A DNA stretch of 64,000 bases from the NCBI RefSeq assembly GCF_000002235.5, contig NW_022145609.1:22990408-23054407 (forward strand). Direction: 5' to 3'. The first letter of the stretch is position 1. Every line of letters starts with the position of its first letter. Source of the DNA: Strongylocentrotus purpuratus (lineage: Eukaryota; Echinodermata; Echinoidea; Camarodonta; Strongylocentrotidae). Below, piece by piece: positions 59,201 to 63,151 of this stretch. The notes under the pieces are model-generated. The model saw only the letters and a list, made by a program, of their open reading frames with translations. It was not told the origin of the DNA and did not search any database. Position numbers and translations under genes: made by a program.

Positions 59201-59859
59201 GAAGCACTGCGGGTTTACTTGTGGAGACGCATGTGCTCATTACAGTACACTGAAATGGGGTTTATCTGGCATGAATAATGACATGGACCAAGAAAACCTA
59301 TGTACAGTCAAACCTGTTTATAGCGACCGCCCAAGGGAAACCATTTTCAAGGGAAACAAAAAATGTGGTCTTTGTAGACAGGTGGTCACCGAAGCAGGTT
59401 TGACTGTACCGGGGTATCTGCATTAAGATGAGATGTATGATAACTATTTATTTTTAAAAAAATTGTGGTCCCACTAGAAAATACTCCAACTTACCTATAT
59501 CTCAAGGGTGAGGGAATTGTGATATATATGATGAGAATTCCACAAGATGGAAGGGATGGAAGTGAAGTCCACTCTTGCTGAATGAAAACACCTGTTATTG
59601 GGTAAACACCAGAATGGTGTCAAATTCCCCATGAGGACCCAATACTGTGCGTCTTTAACAGAAGTTCCCTGCACTTTACTGCCCTTTTGTTTTTCATTCT
59701 AGGCGTCTCTTCATCAACTCTACGCTGGATGCCATCGCTAGTTACAAGGTGGAGCTAGAAGCTACCCCCGGCAGGCCAAACATAATACAGTCCTACCTGG
59801 CTAGCTTTAATGACCTGCAGAGCCGTCTGGATAGGATGCAAATCAACCGTGCAAGATAA
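24631..59859 (+). CDS. NUP155: NUP155, nuclear pore inner-ring nucleoporin (34-exon model)
   Basis: The protein is the metazoan Nup155 (yeast Nup157/Nup170), a structural nucleoporin of the inner ring that in the family contacts Nup35/53, Nup93 and Nup98 and lies against the pore membrane. Residues about 60-510 match the N-terminal beta-propeller ([58 protein letters not shown]). Residues about 520-1400 match the alpha-solenoid ([67 protein letters not shown]). Every exon junction keeps frame from 30057 to the TAA at 59857-59859. Length is 1,406 residues with the candidate first exon, close to human (about 1,391). The gene looks intact. Exon coordinates are given below. The 5' exon is the least certain part; the identification is very secure. 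Confidence 0.95.
24765..24960. other. GC-rich palindromic block in intron 1
   Basis: It contains the hairpin GTCGCATCATGCGAC and paired GGCCGTAGCTCGGCC and GAGTGGCCGTGGGCCAC motifs. It could be a structured RNA, a CpG-rich promoter segment or a transposon end. No known snRNA matched on either strand. Confidence 0.3.
25335..26115. mobile_element. Possible non-autonomous element with imperfect inverted ends
   Basis: The left end CTAAGGGAGCCGGTTTTCGG is loosely mirrored by CGATTACCCCCTCCTTTACT at the right; TTTCGACC-like motifs recur inside. It lies in intron 1. Weak support. Confidence 0.35.
26296..26458. repeat. Fold-back palindrome with telomere-like core
   Basis: Arms CGGGCTAACTCGGACCAGGG and beyond, through CTCGGCCCAGCTGCAAAA, are mirrored on the right to GAGTTAGCCCG. 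The centre (about 26355-26395) reads GGTTTAGGTTTAGGGTTAGG, like degenerate TTAGGG telomere units. Confidence 0.8.
27497..28551. mobile_element. TTAA-flanked MITE, AGGTAAAGACCAGTATTGG family, copy C, interrupted
   Basis: Inverse orientation to copy A. Left end AGATAAAGACCAG follows TTAA; right end CTGGTCTTTACCT precedes TTAG. It is split by a hAT-like insertion at 27579-28233. Confidence 0.85.
27579..28233. mobile_element. hAT-like MITE nested in the TTAA MITE
   Basis: The perfect 8-bp duplication ATCTAGCA lies at 27571-27578 and 28234-28241. Termini CAAGCCTTCTCAACT and AGTTTAGAAGGCCTG are inverted, similar to hAT Charlie-type ends. 655 bp with no transposase. Confidence 0.85.
28945..29707. 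mobile_element. hAT-like element in NUP155 intron 1
   Basis: Ends CAGAGATGCCAAC and GTTGTCATCTCTG are inverted. CTAACTA flanks both sides, about the 8-bp duplication of hAT elements. A 96-codon frame inside lacks ATG and shows no known domain. Confidence 0.6.
30057..30183 (+). CDS. NUP155: NUP155 exon 2
   Basis: Residues 3-45, from [17 protein letters not shown] to [10 protein letters not shown]. Acceptor CGACAG, donor CAG then GTAATC, phase 1 out. The low-conservation N-terminal arm. Confidence 0.85.
30733..30870 (+). CDS. NUP155: NUP155 exon 3
   Basis: Residues 45-91, ending in the family signature [10 protein letters not shown]. The last base C pairs with AT of exon 4 to give His, as in human FGHMQC. 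The donor is of U12 type. Confidence 0.95.
30871..30879 (+). promoter_or_regulatory. NUP155: U12-type 5' splice site of NUP155 intron 3
   Basis: The intron begins GTATCCTTT, an exact match to the minor-spliceosome consensus. The matching branch-point region is at 31562-31573. Confidence 0.8.
31004..31147. mobile_element. MITE with GGGACCCGTTTCACAAAG ends
   Basis: The left end is mirrored by CTTTTGTGAAACGCCCCC. 144 bp inside the U12-type intron. Related to the copies at 36124 and 61160. Confidence 0.75.
31562..31573 (+). promoter_or_regulatory. NUP155: U12-type branch-point region of intron 3
   Basis: TGCCCTTTAACC resembles the consensus TTCCTTAAC. The branch A lies about 13 bases before the AG, within the 10-20 base window of U12 introns, and no polypyrimidine tract follows it. 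Confidence 0.7.
31586..31682 (+). CDS. NUP155: NUP155 exon 4
   Basis: Residues 91-123, [17 protein letters not shown] then [10 protein letters not shown]. Phase 2 out. The donor GTGAGTAC is the target site of a hAT-like insertion that begins 8 bases into the intron. Confidence 0.95.
31691..32239. mobile_element. hAT-like MITE inserted at the exon 4 splice donor
   Basis: The 8-bp duplication GTGAGTAC lies at 31683-31690 and 32240-32247. Ends TAGGGCTGCAACGAG and GTGCGCAGCCTTA are inverted and typical of hAT elements; internal arms carry ACTCGAGTACTCG and CGAATATTCG motifs. 549 bp, non-coding. Confidence 0.9.
32636..32735 (-). mobile_element. SINE tail fragment
   Basis: TTCTTATATACAGCATTTCA followed by CTCAATGCGCTTTACAG and ATTATTACCCC resembles the inverted 3' part of the SINE family seen at 48000-48262. 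Confidence 0.4.
33210..33373 (+). CDS. NUP155: NUP155 exon 5
   Basis: Residues 123-178, [15 protein letters not shown] then [19 protein letters not shown]. Phase 1 out. Confidence 0.95.
33399..33714. mobile_element. MITE with GGGGTGTTTCACAAAGATGC ends, copy 1
   Basis: The right end GATCTTTGCGAAACACTCCCC is the inverse of the left. Related copies at 58692-58998 and, truncated, at 45719-45812. Confidence 0.8.
33967..34160. mobile_element. MITE, AAAGCCCCACTGCACTA family, copy 1 of 5
   Basis: Left end TTAAAGCCCCACTGCACTAC; right end CTAGTGCAGACGAGCTTT is its diverged inverse. About 195 bp. Confidence 0.8.
34302..34465 (+). CDS. NUP155: NUP155 exon 6
   Basis: Residues 178-232, [19 protein letters not shown] then [18 protein letters not shown]. 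Phase 0 out. Its 3' part has two degenerate copies in the following intron. Confidence 0.95.
34500..34620. repeat. (CT)n microsatellite
   Basis: Long CT/CTTT tract just after the exon 6 donor; a shorter version recurs in the second copy near 34750. Confidence 0.85.
34670..34900 (+). pseudogene. Two degenerate tandem copies of the exon 6 tail
   Basis: 34670-34826 repeats GGGCACCTAAGATGGATGCA and the CT tract but has lost the end of the exon. 34827-34900 repeats CTAGCAAGGGTGGTTGCCCT and keeps CTTGTCTATCAG followed by GTATTGTCTGTC, a copy of the real exon end and donor. Neither is a complete exon. Confidence 0.8.
35157..35360. mobile_element. MITE, AAAGCCCCACTGCACTA family, copy 2 of 5
   Basis: TTTAAAGCCCCACTGCACTA to CTAGTACAGAGGGGCTTTAA. 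Confidence 0.85.
35467..35591. mobile_element. 125-bp MITE with CAGGGATGCCAG ends
   Basis: CAGGGATGCCAG and CTGGCATCCCTG are perfect inverses and TCTATA flanks both sides. Confidence 0.85.
35636..35735 (+). CDS. NUP155: NUP155 exon 7
   Basis: Residues 233-266, [18 protein letters not shown] then [12 protein letters not shown]. Phase 1 out. Confidence 0.95.
36124..36272. mobile_element. MITE with GGACCCTGTTCCATGAAACT ends
   Basis: The inverse AGTTTTATGAAACAGGGTCC closes it. Related to 31004-31147 and 61160-61306. Confidence 0.8.
36397..36562 (+). CDS. NUP155: NUP155 exon 8
   Basis: Residues 266-321, [20 protein letters not shown] then [13 protein letters not shown]. Phase 2 out, donor GTAAGT. 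Confidence 0.95.
36617..36942. mobile_element. MITE with GGGGGTGTTTCATAAAGAGT ends
   Basis: The right end GCTTCATGAAACACCCCCC is its inverse; inner arms share CGTAAAGTTACGCATGACTT. Confidence 0.8.
37374..37471 (+). CDS. NUP155: NUP155 exon 9
   Basis: Residues 321-354, [20 protein letters not shown] then [10 protein letters not shown]. Phase 1 out. Confidence 0.95.
37537..37718. mobile_element. MITE related to GGCCATTTTCGTAATG family
   Basis: GACCGTTTTCGTATTGTAAT to ATTACATCACGAAAATGGCC, inverted. The centre resembles that of the copy at 18414-18713. Confidence 0.7.
38073..38438. mobile_element. TTAA-flanked MITE, AGGTAAAGACCAGTATTGG family, copy B
   Basis: Intact 366-bp copy with TTAA at both ends; nearly identical to 13007-13373, so both moved recently relative to their neighbours. 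Confidence 0.9.
38528..38689 (+). CDS. NUP155: NUP155 exon 10
   Basis: Residues 354-408, [15 protein letters not shown] then [13 protein letters not shown]. Phase 1 out. Confidence 0.95.
38942..39042 (+). CDS. NUP155: NUP155 exon 11
   Basis: Residues 408-441, [20 protein letters not shown] then [10 protein letters not shown]. Phase 0 out. Confidence 0.95.
39525..39552 (+). repeat. (ACTCA)n, likely LINE 3' terminal repeat
   Basis: AATAAACTCAAACTCAACTC just before exon 12. Short tandem 3' ends are typical of CR1/L2-like LINEs; the body upstream was not identified. Confidence 0.4.
39565..39798 (+). CDS. NUP155: NUP155 exon 12
   Basis: Residues 442-519, including a serine-rich loop (about 30 residues) before [19 protein letters not shown], which matches human VVVQQHMLPPKKFVLLSAQ. 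78 codons, phase 0 at both ends. Confidence 0.95.
39866..40060. mobile_element. MITE, AAAGCCCCACTGCACTA family, copy 3 of 5
   Basis: ATTAAAGCCCCACTGCACTA to CTAGTACAGAGGGGCTTAAC. Confidence 0.85.
40060..40835. mobile_element. TTAACCCTAATAAGGCCGGG inverted-repeat element, copy 1
   Basis: AACCCTAATAAGGCCGGG at the left is mirrored by CCGGCCTTATTAGGGTT at the right, with C/G runs just inside. The interior AAATTTGCACGCATGTCAAG is shared with 57700-58379. Confidence 0.8.
40845..41040. repeat. Dispersed repeat shared with 52730-52960
   Basis: GTGAAATCCACCCTGGTATT and TTAAGTTGCTTTAGATAGAA are matched, diverged, by the other copy. Type unknown. Confidence 0.6.
41237..41347 (+). CDS. NUP155: NUP155 exon 13
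   Basis: Residues 520-556, [18 protein letters not shown] then [10 protein letters not shown]. Start of the alpha-helical half. Phase 0. Confidence 0.95.
41370..41505 (-). mobile_element. SINE-like fragment
   Basis: GGTACCCACTTGCATAGCGC and GTGCGCTTTATATAAATTAC resemble the inverted body of the 48000 SINE. Confidence 0.4.
41633..41720 (+). pseudogene. Partial copy 1 of NUP155 exon 14 with intact acceptor
   Basis: TTGCAG then GAGGACCAAGCCAGTGCTAC, coding for [20 protein letters not shown], in frame until it runs into CT-rich DNA. No donor follows. It lies 413 bases before the real exon. Confidence 0.85.
41836..41930 (+). pseudogene. Partial copy 2 of NUP155 exon 14 with intact acceptor
   Basis: CTGCAG then GAGGACCAAGCCAGTGCTAC, coding through [11 protein letters not shown] before CT-rich DNA. 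No donor follows. 210 bases before the real exon. Confidence 0.85.
42046..42214 (+). CDS. NUP155: NUP155 exon 14
   Basis: Residues 557-613, [20 protein letters not shown] then [19 protein letters not shown]. The only one of three tandem copies that keeps YGG and a donor (GTGAGT). Phase 1 out. Confidence 0.95.
42605..42645 (+). pseudogene. Copy of the exon 14 3' end and donor
   Basis: GTAGCTAATCTTGCTGCAGT then TTTTGGTGAGC repeats the real exon end CAAATCTTGCTGCCGTCTTC and its GTGAGT donor. No acceptor side is present. Confidence 0.65.
43184..43406 (+). CDS. NUP155: NUP155 exon 15
   Basis: Residues 613-687, a Gly/Pro/Thr-rich low-complexity loop then [20 protein letters not shown], matching human YSGKHNGICIYFSRIM. 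Phase 2 out. Confidence 0.95.
43732..43798 (+). CDS. NUP155: NUP155 exon 16
   Basis: Residues 687-709, [19 protein letters not shown]. Short exon, phase 0 out. Confidence 0.85.
44397..44882. repeat. 26-bp minisatellite
   Basis: About 18 copies of TACCCTATACTGTATCATAT then GTGTAA, with unit deletions. The last copy runs into the exon 17 acceptor (CTGTATTCCTTTCAG). Confidence 0.9.
44890..44996 (+). CDS. NUP155: NUP155 exon 17
   Basis: Residues 710-745, [20 protein letters not shown] then [13 protein letters not shown]. Phase 2 out. Confidence 0.9.
45095..45190. repeat. Diverged CTAGGACAA repeat
   Basis: GACAATTACC, CAATAGGACAATTCCCCCTA and GGACAAG resemble the minisatellite at 11950-12415. 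Confidence 0.45.
45590..45684 (+). CDS. NUP155: NUP155 exon 18
   Basis: Residues 745-777, [19 protein letters not shown] then LQREHLRMR. Variable loop region; phase 1 out. Confidence 0.85.
45719..45812. mobile_element. Truncated GGGGTGTTTCACAAAGATCC MITE
   Basis: Left end and first arm only (TTCACAAAGATCCTAAGTTG), cut by the LINE tail that follows. Confidence 0.7.
45822..45935 (+). mobile_element. LINE ORF2 C-terminal tail
   Basis: Reads [20 protein letters not shown] then [11 protein letters not shown], stop, GAAGGAAGAAGAAG. The ADREEW...APPD ending is typical of the last residues of non-LTR retrotransposon ORF2. A 5'-truncated copy. Confidence 0.65.
46154..46340. mobile_element. MITE with TACAGTCAAACCTGCTTTAG end
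   Basis: The left end matches the element at 59304-59409; the right side is degenerate (GGGTTTCAATGTA). Confidence 0.55.
46474..46607 (+). CDS. NUP155: NUP155 exon 19
   Basis: Residues 777-821, [20 protein letters not shown] then [16 protein letters not shown], matching human LLCEHQFTIIVAEL. The acceptor CAAG has a weak pyrimidine tract. Confidence 0.95.
46938..47135. mobile_element. MITE, AAAGCCCCACTGCACTA family, copy 4 of 5 (inverted)
   Basis: TTAAAAGCCCCACAGCACTA to TAGTGCAGTGGGGCTTTAA. Ends 23 bases before exon 20. Confidence 0.85.
47158..47217 (+). CDS. NUP155: NUP155 exon 20
   Basis: Residues 822-841, [20 protein letters not shown], matching human LQEQLKITTFKDLVIRDKE. 20 codons. Confidence 0.95.
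47338..47512. repeat. (ATC)n-rich low-complexity tract
   Basis: ATCATC/ACC trinucleotide mixtures; long Ile/Met- or Asp-rich frames here are artefacts. Confidence 0.8.
47570..47763 (-). mobile_element. tRNA-derived SINE, minus strand
   Basis: The minus strand begins AGAGGTGTCGTGGTCCAGTG with B box GGGTTCAAATCCC, followed by CCTTTGGTAAGACATCATGC, as in the SINE at 17619. Confidence 0.7.
48000..48262 (+). mobile_element. tRNA-derived SINE, near full length
   Basis: Head GTCATGGTCAAGTGGTTTAA, body CACCCAGGTGTTAAATGGGT and GGCGAGGCGGGGTAATGACC, tail AAAGCGTTTAGGCACATTGT then GGGCTATATAAAAGC and ATTATTATC. This copy shows the family layout best, although its B box region is missing or shortened. 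Confidence 0.75.
48306..48437 (+). CDS. NUP155: NUP155 exon 21
   Basis: Residues 842-885, [17 protein letters not shown] then [19 protein letters not shown]. Phase 0. Confidence 0.95.
48475..48671. mobile_element. MITE, AAAGCCCCACTGCACTA family, copy 5 of 5 (inverted)
   Basis: TTAAAGCCCCTCTGCACTAA to TTAGTGCAGTGGGGCTTTAG. Confidence 0.85.
48884..49165. mobile_element. hAT-like element, CAGGGTTCCCGTAGTCATGG family
   Basis: Inverted ends CAGGGTTCCC and GGGAACCCCG; ACTTTT flanks both. Many GTCATGGAAA motifs inside. A 3' part of a second copy lies at 60600-60785. Confidence 0.75.
49238..49315 (+). CDS. NUP155: NUP155 exon 22
   Basis: Residues 886-911, [20 protein letters not shown] then LRESLE. 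Phase 0. Confidence 0.95.
49899..49959 (+). CDS. NUP155: NUP155 exon 23
   Basis: Residues 912-932, [20 protein letters not shown]. Phase 1 out. Confidence 0.95.
50473..50608 (+). CDS. NUP155: NUP155 exon 24
   Basis: Residues 932-977, [20 protein letters not shown] then [12 protein letters not shown]. Phase 2 out. Confidence 0.95.
50811..50995. mobile_element. MITE, GGCCATTTTCGTAATGTAAC family, copy 2
   Basis: Near-perfect palindrome with arms of about 88 bases meeting at CATTATTCTTATCAGGTGAA; lacks the centre of the copy at 18414. Confidence 0.85.
51346..51496 (+). CDS. NUP155: NUP155 exon 25
   Basis: Residues 977-1027, [20 protein letters not shown] then [14 protein letters not shown]. 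Phase 0 out. Confidence 0.95.
51882..51986 (+). CDS. NUP155: NUP155 exon 26
   Basis: Residues 1028-1062, [20 protein letters not shown] then [15 protein letters not shown]. Phase 0. Confidence 0.95.
52455..52609 (+). CDS. NUP155: NUP155 exon 27
   Basis: Residues 1063-1114, [16 protein letters not shown] then [20 protein letters not shown]. Phase 2 out. Confidence 0.95.
53159..53288 (+). CDS. NUP155: NUP155 exon 28
   Basis: Residues 1114-1157, [20 protein letters not shown] then [13 protein letters not shown]. Phase 0 out. Confidence 0.95.
53405..53612. mobile_element. Partial TTAA MITE, AGGTAAAGACCAGTATTGG family, copy D
   Basis: Right half only, from AATCCTATATACATATTTCT to the degenerate end CTCAACTTTATCTTTAA. 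It shares with copy C the variant AAACACCAATACTTATATGC. Confidence 0.8.
53761..53877 (+). CDS. NUP155: NUP155 exon 29
   Basis: Residues 1158-1196, [20 protein letters not shown] then [10 protein letters not shown]. Phase 0. Confidence 0.95.
53908..54265. mobile_element. TTAA MITE, AGATGCATGGCCCTA family, copy 1
   Basis: Begins CATTAAAGGCATCGTTTAAC; contains TCTGAGATGCATGGCCCTAC and GACCGGTTTTACCATACCCG. Other copies at 56838-57228 (inverted) and 60156-60502. Confidence 0.75.
54811..54931 (+). CDS. NUP155: NUP155 exon 30
   Basis: Residues 1197-1237, [20 protein letters not shown] then [13 protein letters not shown]. The donor AAAG then GTTTAT is weak but is the only one that keeps frame (K-E-L). 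Confidence 0.9.
55463..55573 (+). CDS. NUP155: NUP155 exon 31
   Basis: Residues 1237-1274, [20 protein letters not shown] then [13 protein letters not shown]. Phase 1 out. Lies within a 195-codon frame that is not a separate gene. Confidence 0.95.
55757..56357. mobile_element. Inverted-repeat element with TACCGTATTTGCCGG ends
   Basis: The right end GCCGGCAAATACGATA is the inverse. GGGTGCGGCCTATGCGGCG and GGGTGCGGCCTATACGGCG recur near each end. A tRNA-like segment and a T run lie inside. Confidence 0.75.
56180..56262 (+). tRNA. tRNA-Leu-like pseudogene or SINE head inside a DNA element
   Basis: GCGGGTTGGCCGAGCGGTCTA is the 5' part of a eukaryotic tRNA-Leu (A box TGGCCGAGCGG). The B box is degenerate (GATCAAATCC) and the 3' acceptor strand does not pair, so it is not a working tRNA. 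Confidence 0.5.
56370..56599. mobile_element. MITE with TGGCCCGCATTCACAAAGGA ends
   Basis: The right end CATTGTGAATTGGGGCCA is the inverse; arms contain AACCATGGTTTAAA palindromes. Confidence 0.75.
56838..57228. mobile_element. TTAA MITE, AGATGCATGGCCCTA family, copy 2 (inverted)
   Basis: From GGTTAAAGGGATTGGGTAAT to TTAAACGATGCTTTTAAAC, TTAA at both ends. The most complete copy of the three. It ends about 40 bases before exon 32. Confidence 0.8.
57266..57402 (+). CDS. NUP155: NUP155 exon 32
   Basis: Residues 1274-1319, [16 protein letters not shown] then [14 protein letters not shown], matching human DFIVQFLEQQVCTLNW. Phase 0 out. Confidence 0.95.
57700..58379. mobile_element. TTAACCCTAATAAGGCCGGG-type element, copy 2, left end lost
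   Basis: The interior CGCTGCGAAAATTTGCATAG and CATATTTATGGTAATTTATG matches 40140-40270. The right end is a C run then GGGCTAAATAGGGTTAA; the left end is degenerate. Confidence 0.75.
58456..58562 (+). CDS. NUP155: NUP155 exon 33
   Basis: Residues 1320-1355, [20 protein letters not shown] then NAALVHLQD. Phase 2 out. Confidence 0.95.
58692..58998. mobile_element. MITE with GGGGTGTTTCACAAAGATCC ends, copy 2
   Basis: GGATCCTTTGTG-type right arm and AAACACCCCCC close it; about 300 bp, same interior as 33399-33714 but inverted inside. Confidence 0.8.
59304..59409. mobile_element. 106-bp MITE with TACAGTCAAACCTG ends
   Basis: TACAGTCAAACCTGTTTATA to AGCAGGTTTGACTGTA, inverted. CAGT ends after TA fit Tc1/mariner-type mobilisation. 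Confidence 0.8.
59576..59660. repeat. Repeat shared (inverted) with 54400-54485
   Basis: ACACCTGTTATTGGGTAAAC here and GACCCAATAACGGGTGTTG at 54455 are inverse. Both end in a motif like AAAGACGCA. Confidence 0.6.
59703..59859 (+). CDS. NUP155: NUP155 exon 34 and stop
   Basis: Residues 1355-1406, [20 protein letters not shown] then [17 protein letters not shown] and TAA. The C-terminus aligns with human FKSLQAKLERLH. Confidence 0.95.
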
Positions 59860-60155
59860 GAGCGCTGTCCCAAGTTTGCTACAAAGCAATGTTCAATGTG
59901 CCTCAAGAGGATGTTATCAACCAAGCATGATAGAAAATAGCAGTCCACTAGCTTTATATATCCATTTTGAATGGATTCAAATCAACCATGCGAGATGGAA
60001 ATAGTCCTACCTACTTTGCTCCTTTATTTATAATTGTAGAAATGCAGTTTGCAAGGACTTTATTCAAGCAGGGTTGAAGCCTCCAAATCTCCTGAAGCCT
60101 CTGAGAAAAGGTTATTTGCCTTCATTTAATTAGAAGGGAGAAGGGAGAGATATTA

Positions 60156-60502
60156 AAGGCAGTGTTTACCAATGTTTCCAGTTTTACAAATCTGAGATGC
60201 ATGGCCCTATGCATTGTCAGTGTCTGTGATATGGTGTAATATTGAAGCCCTAACAAAATTGCACTTCAAAATGATCATGAATTGCCTCAAAAAGGTAAAA
60301 ATCTTTGAGTGACCGGTTTTACCATACTCATTTTGCCCAGTAAAAACCATTAGGAAAACGTTTTTTGAAATTTTGATTTCCAATTCAAAATATCTTGATA
60401 ATCAGATCGGCTTGTAAAAGTCATGGGATTCCTGACTGACTTTAAGGTTTATAATTATCATTGCAGCATGATCTGAGGCAAAGATACCCAATCCCTTTAA
60501 AG
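60156..60502. mobile_element. TTAA MITE, AGATGCATGGCCCTA family, copy 3
   Basis: ATTAAAGGCAGTGTTTACCA to ATACCCAATCCCTTTAAAG, in the probable 3' UTR. Confidence 0.75.
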
Positions 60503-60599
60503 AGAAATTAGGGATTTCTTCATGGAGAAACCATTCAGACATTTTTTTCTTTTGTGAAAAAATATTGTTCAGTTTATGGGACAAAATCACAGAAGTTAC

Positions 60600-60785
60600 A
60601 TCTCATGTGAATTCCACTTTTGGGTCCCACAAAACATTGCGTGGTATTTGTACGCCACCTGGATGCCGCAACCCCTACCAAATGGTACTTATCTGGTCAT
60701 GGAAAATGGCAAATGTGGGTCATGGAAAGTCCTTGAAAGCCATGGAATTTGGTCCTCAAATTTCTGTGAGAAACTGAGAACCCTG
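60600..60785. mobile_element. Partial CAGGGTTCCC hAT-like element
   Basis: GTGGTATTTGTACGCC, GTCATGGAAA motifs and the end GAGAACCCTG match the right part of 48884-49165. Confidence 0.65.
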
Positions 60786-61159
60786 CAGAACTCAATTTTA
60801 TCTTTAAATTCTGTATATTGTATGAAGTATTTCATGTTTTCCTTCATATTTTGCCTGATCCCATAGCTAGCAGGGCTTTACTAAAGCGATGCACTACTCG
60901 AATATGTGATCGAGTGTCATTGTAGTATGGCGAAATATTTATATCTATATGGAATTCATATTCTCAATTATTTTTCCTGTAGATGATTAACATATGTGTA
61001 CAGGTATCCAATTTATGTATCTTGTAGCTGTGATGCACAATTTTGTTAAACAAAAGTCACATTTTCTATCAGAATATTTTCATTTAGAAAAAGGGATTAT
61101 TTTCTATGTTGGTTGTGAATACCCATGGGTTTAAAAAGAACATTTTGTTGACTAGTTTC

Positions 61160-61306
61160 AGGGTCCCGTTTCATAAACGTTATCATCAATAACTACTGTC
61201 ACGATTCTATTACAAATTTGCCAATGCCTATAAATGAAATGTAACTATTTAAGTAGGTAGCTTATGGCAGCTATTGTAATTGATAACAAATTTTATGAAA
61301 GGGGAT
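61160..61306. mobile_element. MITE with GGGTCCCGTTTCATAAACGT ends
   Basis: The right arm AAATTTTATGAAAGGGGATC is a diverged inverse. Same type as 31004 and 36124. Confidence 0.65.
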
Positions 61307-61645
61307 CGAGGAGTCTCTTAAGAAGTCAGTTTTCAATGAACCTTCAACCTAACCTATAATGTATCATTTGGATCAACTCCTCATTTTTTTAAGGCGGTTG
61401 AAGATATCTGTTTATGAAGCAAAAATTATTACAACGGATGCATACTTGGGAGTTGTAAGAATAGATGATTATGATTATAAGCATTCTTGATAAGAAATTG
61501 AATTGTACATTGACCTTGAAGCACATGCATGTATTAACGTTTTGTACAGGAAAGAAAATTGCAAACTCTTTGAAACTTATAACGTGATGTATGTTTGTAC
61601 ATTTTTGTTTTCCCAAGAAAAATTAAAATTAAAAAAACATGATCC

Positions 61646-61651
61646 AATAAA
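61646..61651 (+). terminator. NUP155: Candidate NUP155 polyadenylation signal
   Basis: AATAAA, the first after the stop codon. A run of TTATTTCC/CTTTT follows 25 bases later, as in a GU/U-rich downstream element. Confidence 0.5.
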
Positions 61652-61670
61652 ATGATTCAGACCTTATTTC

Positions 61671-63150
61671 CTTTCCCCTTTTTTGAGTGGGTAGCTGACT
61701 GAGTGGATTGGTTAGTAATATTGAGCGAGTACAAACCACTTCTGAATAAACAGTGCAACTGATCATTCTGACATCTCAGCACCCCCCCCCCCCCCCAACA
61801 ACAAAACAACAACAAAAAAATTCTCCCTCTCTGGCCTTCTTTCTTGTCCACCCTCTCTTTCTTTCTCTCCAACATTTTCCAACACTTTTCTTTCTTGTTC
61901 TCTCTCTGATTACTTCCCTCCTGCTATCTTCCATTCTCTGGTTTCTGCATCTCTTTCTCTCTCTTCCCCCTCTCCCACTCTCTGTCTTTTGGTTCATTTT
62001 TATTACTTGTGACATGTTGACATGTCAAGTTTGAAAATGGAATGCAAGAGGTCACTCAACCAATATGTCCATACAATGTGCATATTTACTGATCAATATA
62101 AAAGCATCAAACATTGAAAATAAAATTATTAGGCCTACCCAATCAAACCATTTAAAATGAAACTGTACCATGTAACTTCTACATGCATTTTTTTTCTCCA
62201 TCTTTGAACATTTTCATTTATTAATTTTCAGACAAGTATACTTGATTAGTAGTAAGTTATTAAAGAGGGTCTATTGCATTTTGAACAACCCTCCCCCCCC
62301 CCCCACCCAAACAAGTAATAAAACAACATTACAACAAAGAAATAATACGAACAAAGACAATTAAAATCCTGTGATCTTTATTAGGCACATATGTATTATG
62401 TACATGCCACATTAAGGGTCAAATAAGCTAGAAATGAATCTCAAAGAGCACTTCTCAAATTCTGTATGCAAAAGAAAATAAAGACCGATGTAAAAAGAAA
62501 TATATGGGCCAGCCCTTCAAATAAATACGAATCTTCTTCAGTTTTACTTCAATATTATTTATTTTTACTACAGATACAGACGTTTAACCAGTATAGACCC
62601 TATTAAAACATGACAAGGTGCCCGACTGCCTGGCCTGGGAGTCGACTATCTAAGTACACAGAAAATGAGTGAATATGTAAGATGATGATTATCAAACATA
62701 TGAATATGTTTGATTTACATGTATATGAACCAAATTCTACAATAGTTTCTCCTTACAAACATCACTCGATTGGTGATGCCACCTAGACAATAAATTGTTA
62801 AGGGAGGCTCACTAGCAAATCATTGATGTCTGTCTTTCTCTATCTCTCTTTTTTTTCTCTATTCCTTTTCTCTCTCTCTCTCCCTGCCTCACTATCTTTC
62901 AATCCTCCTCTCTCTCTTATTTGCTATGTTTGTTTGTTTGATTTATTCACCATGTAAAATTACTGTTTACAGATAATAAAATACAGTGGGTTACATTGAG
63001 ATATGTAGTAGGAACAATGCGTAAACAAAAATGTTTGAAGCGCAACGTCCTTAAGATAAAATAGTTGATACTTATTAGGTAAAGATAGAACATGGCTTAA
63101 ATTAAAACATTCTGTCGTTACAAAATAAAACAAAATACAAAAATCATGCC
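61671..63150. other. Intergenic DNA with simple repeats
   Basis: C runs at about 61783 and 62294 and CT-rich tracts at 61825-61990 and 62840-62925. No gene or transposon was recognised. Confidence 0.5.
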
Positions 63151-63151
63151 C

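Larger units (their letters stand above)
59860..61670 (+). other. NUP155: Probable NUP155 3' UTR
   Basis: No exon follows the stop. The first AATAAA downstream is at 61646-61651. The stretch contains repeat copies at 60156-60502, 60600-60785 and 61160-61306, so the UTR would be about 1.8 kb and built largely of mobile DNA. Confidence 0.5.
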
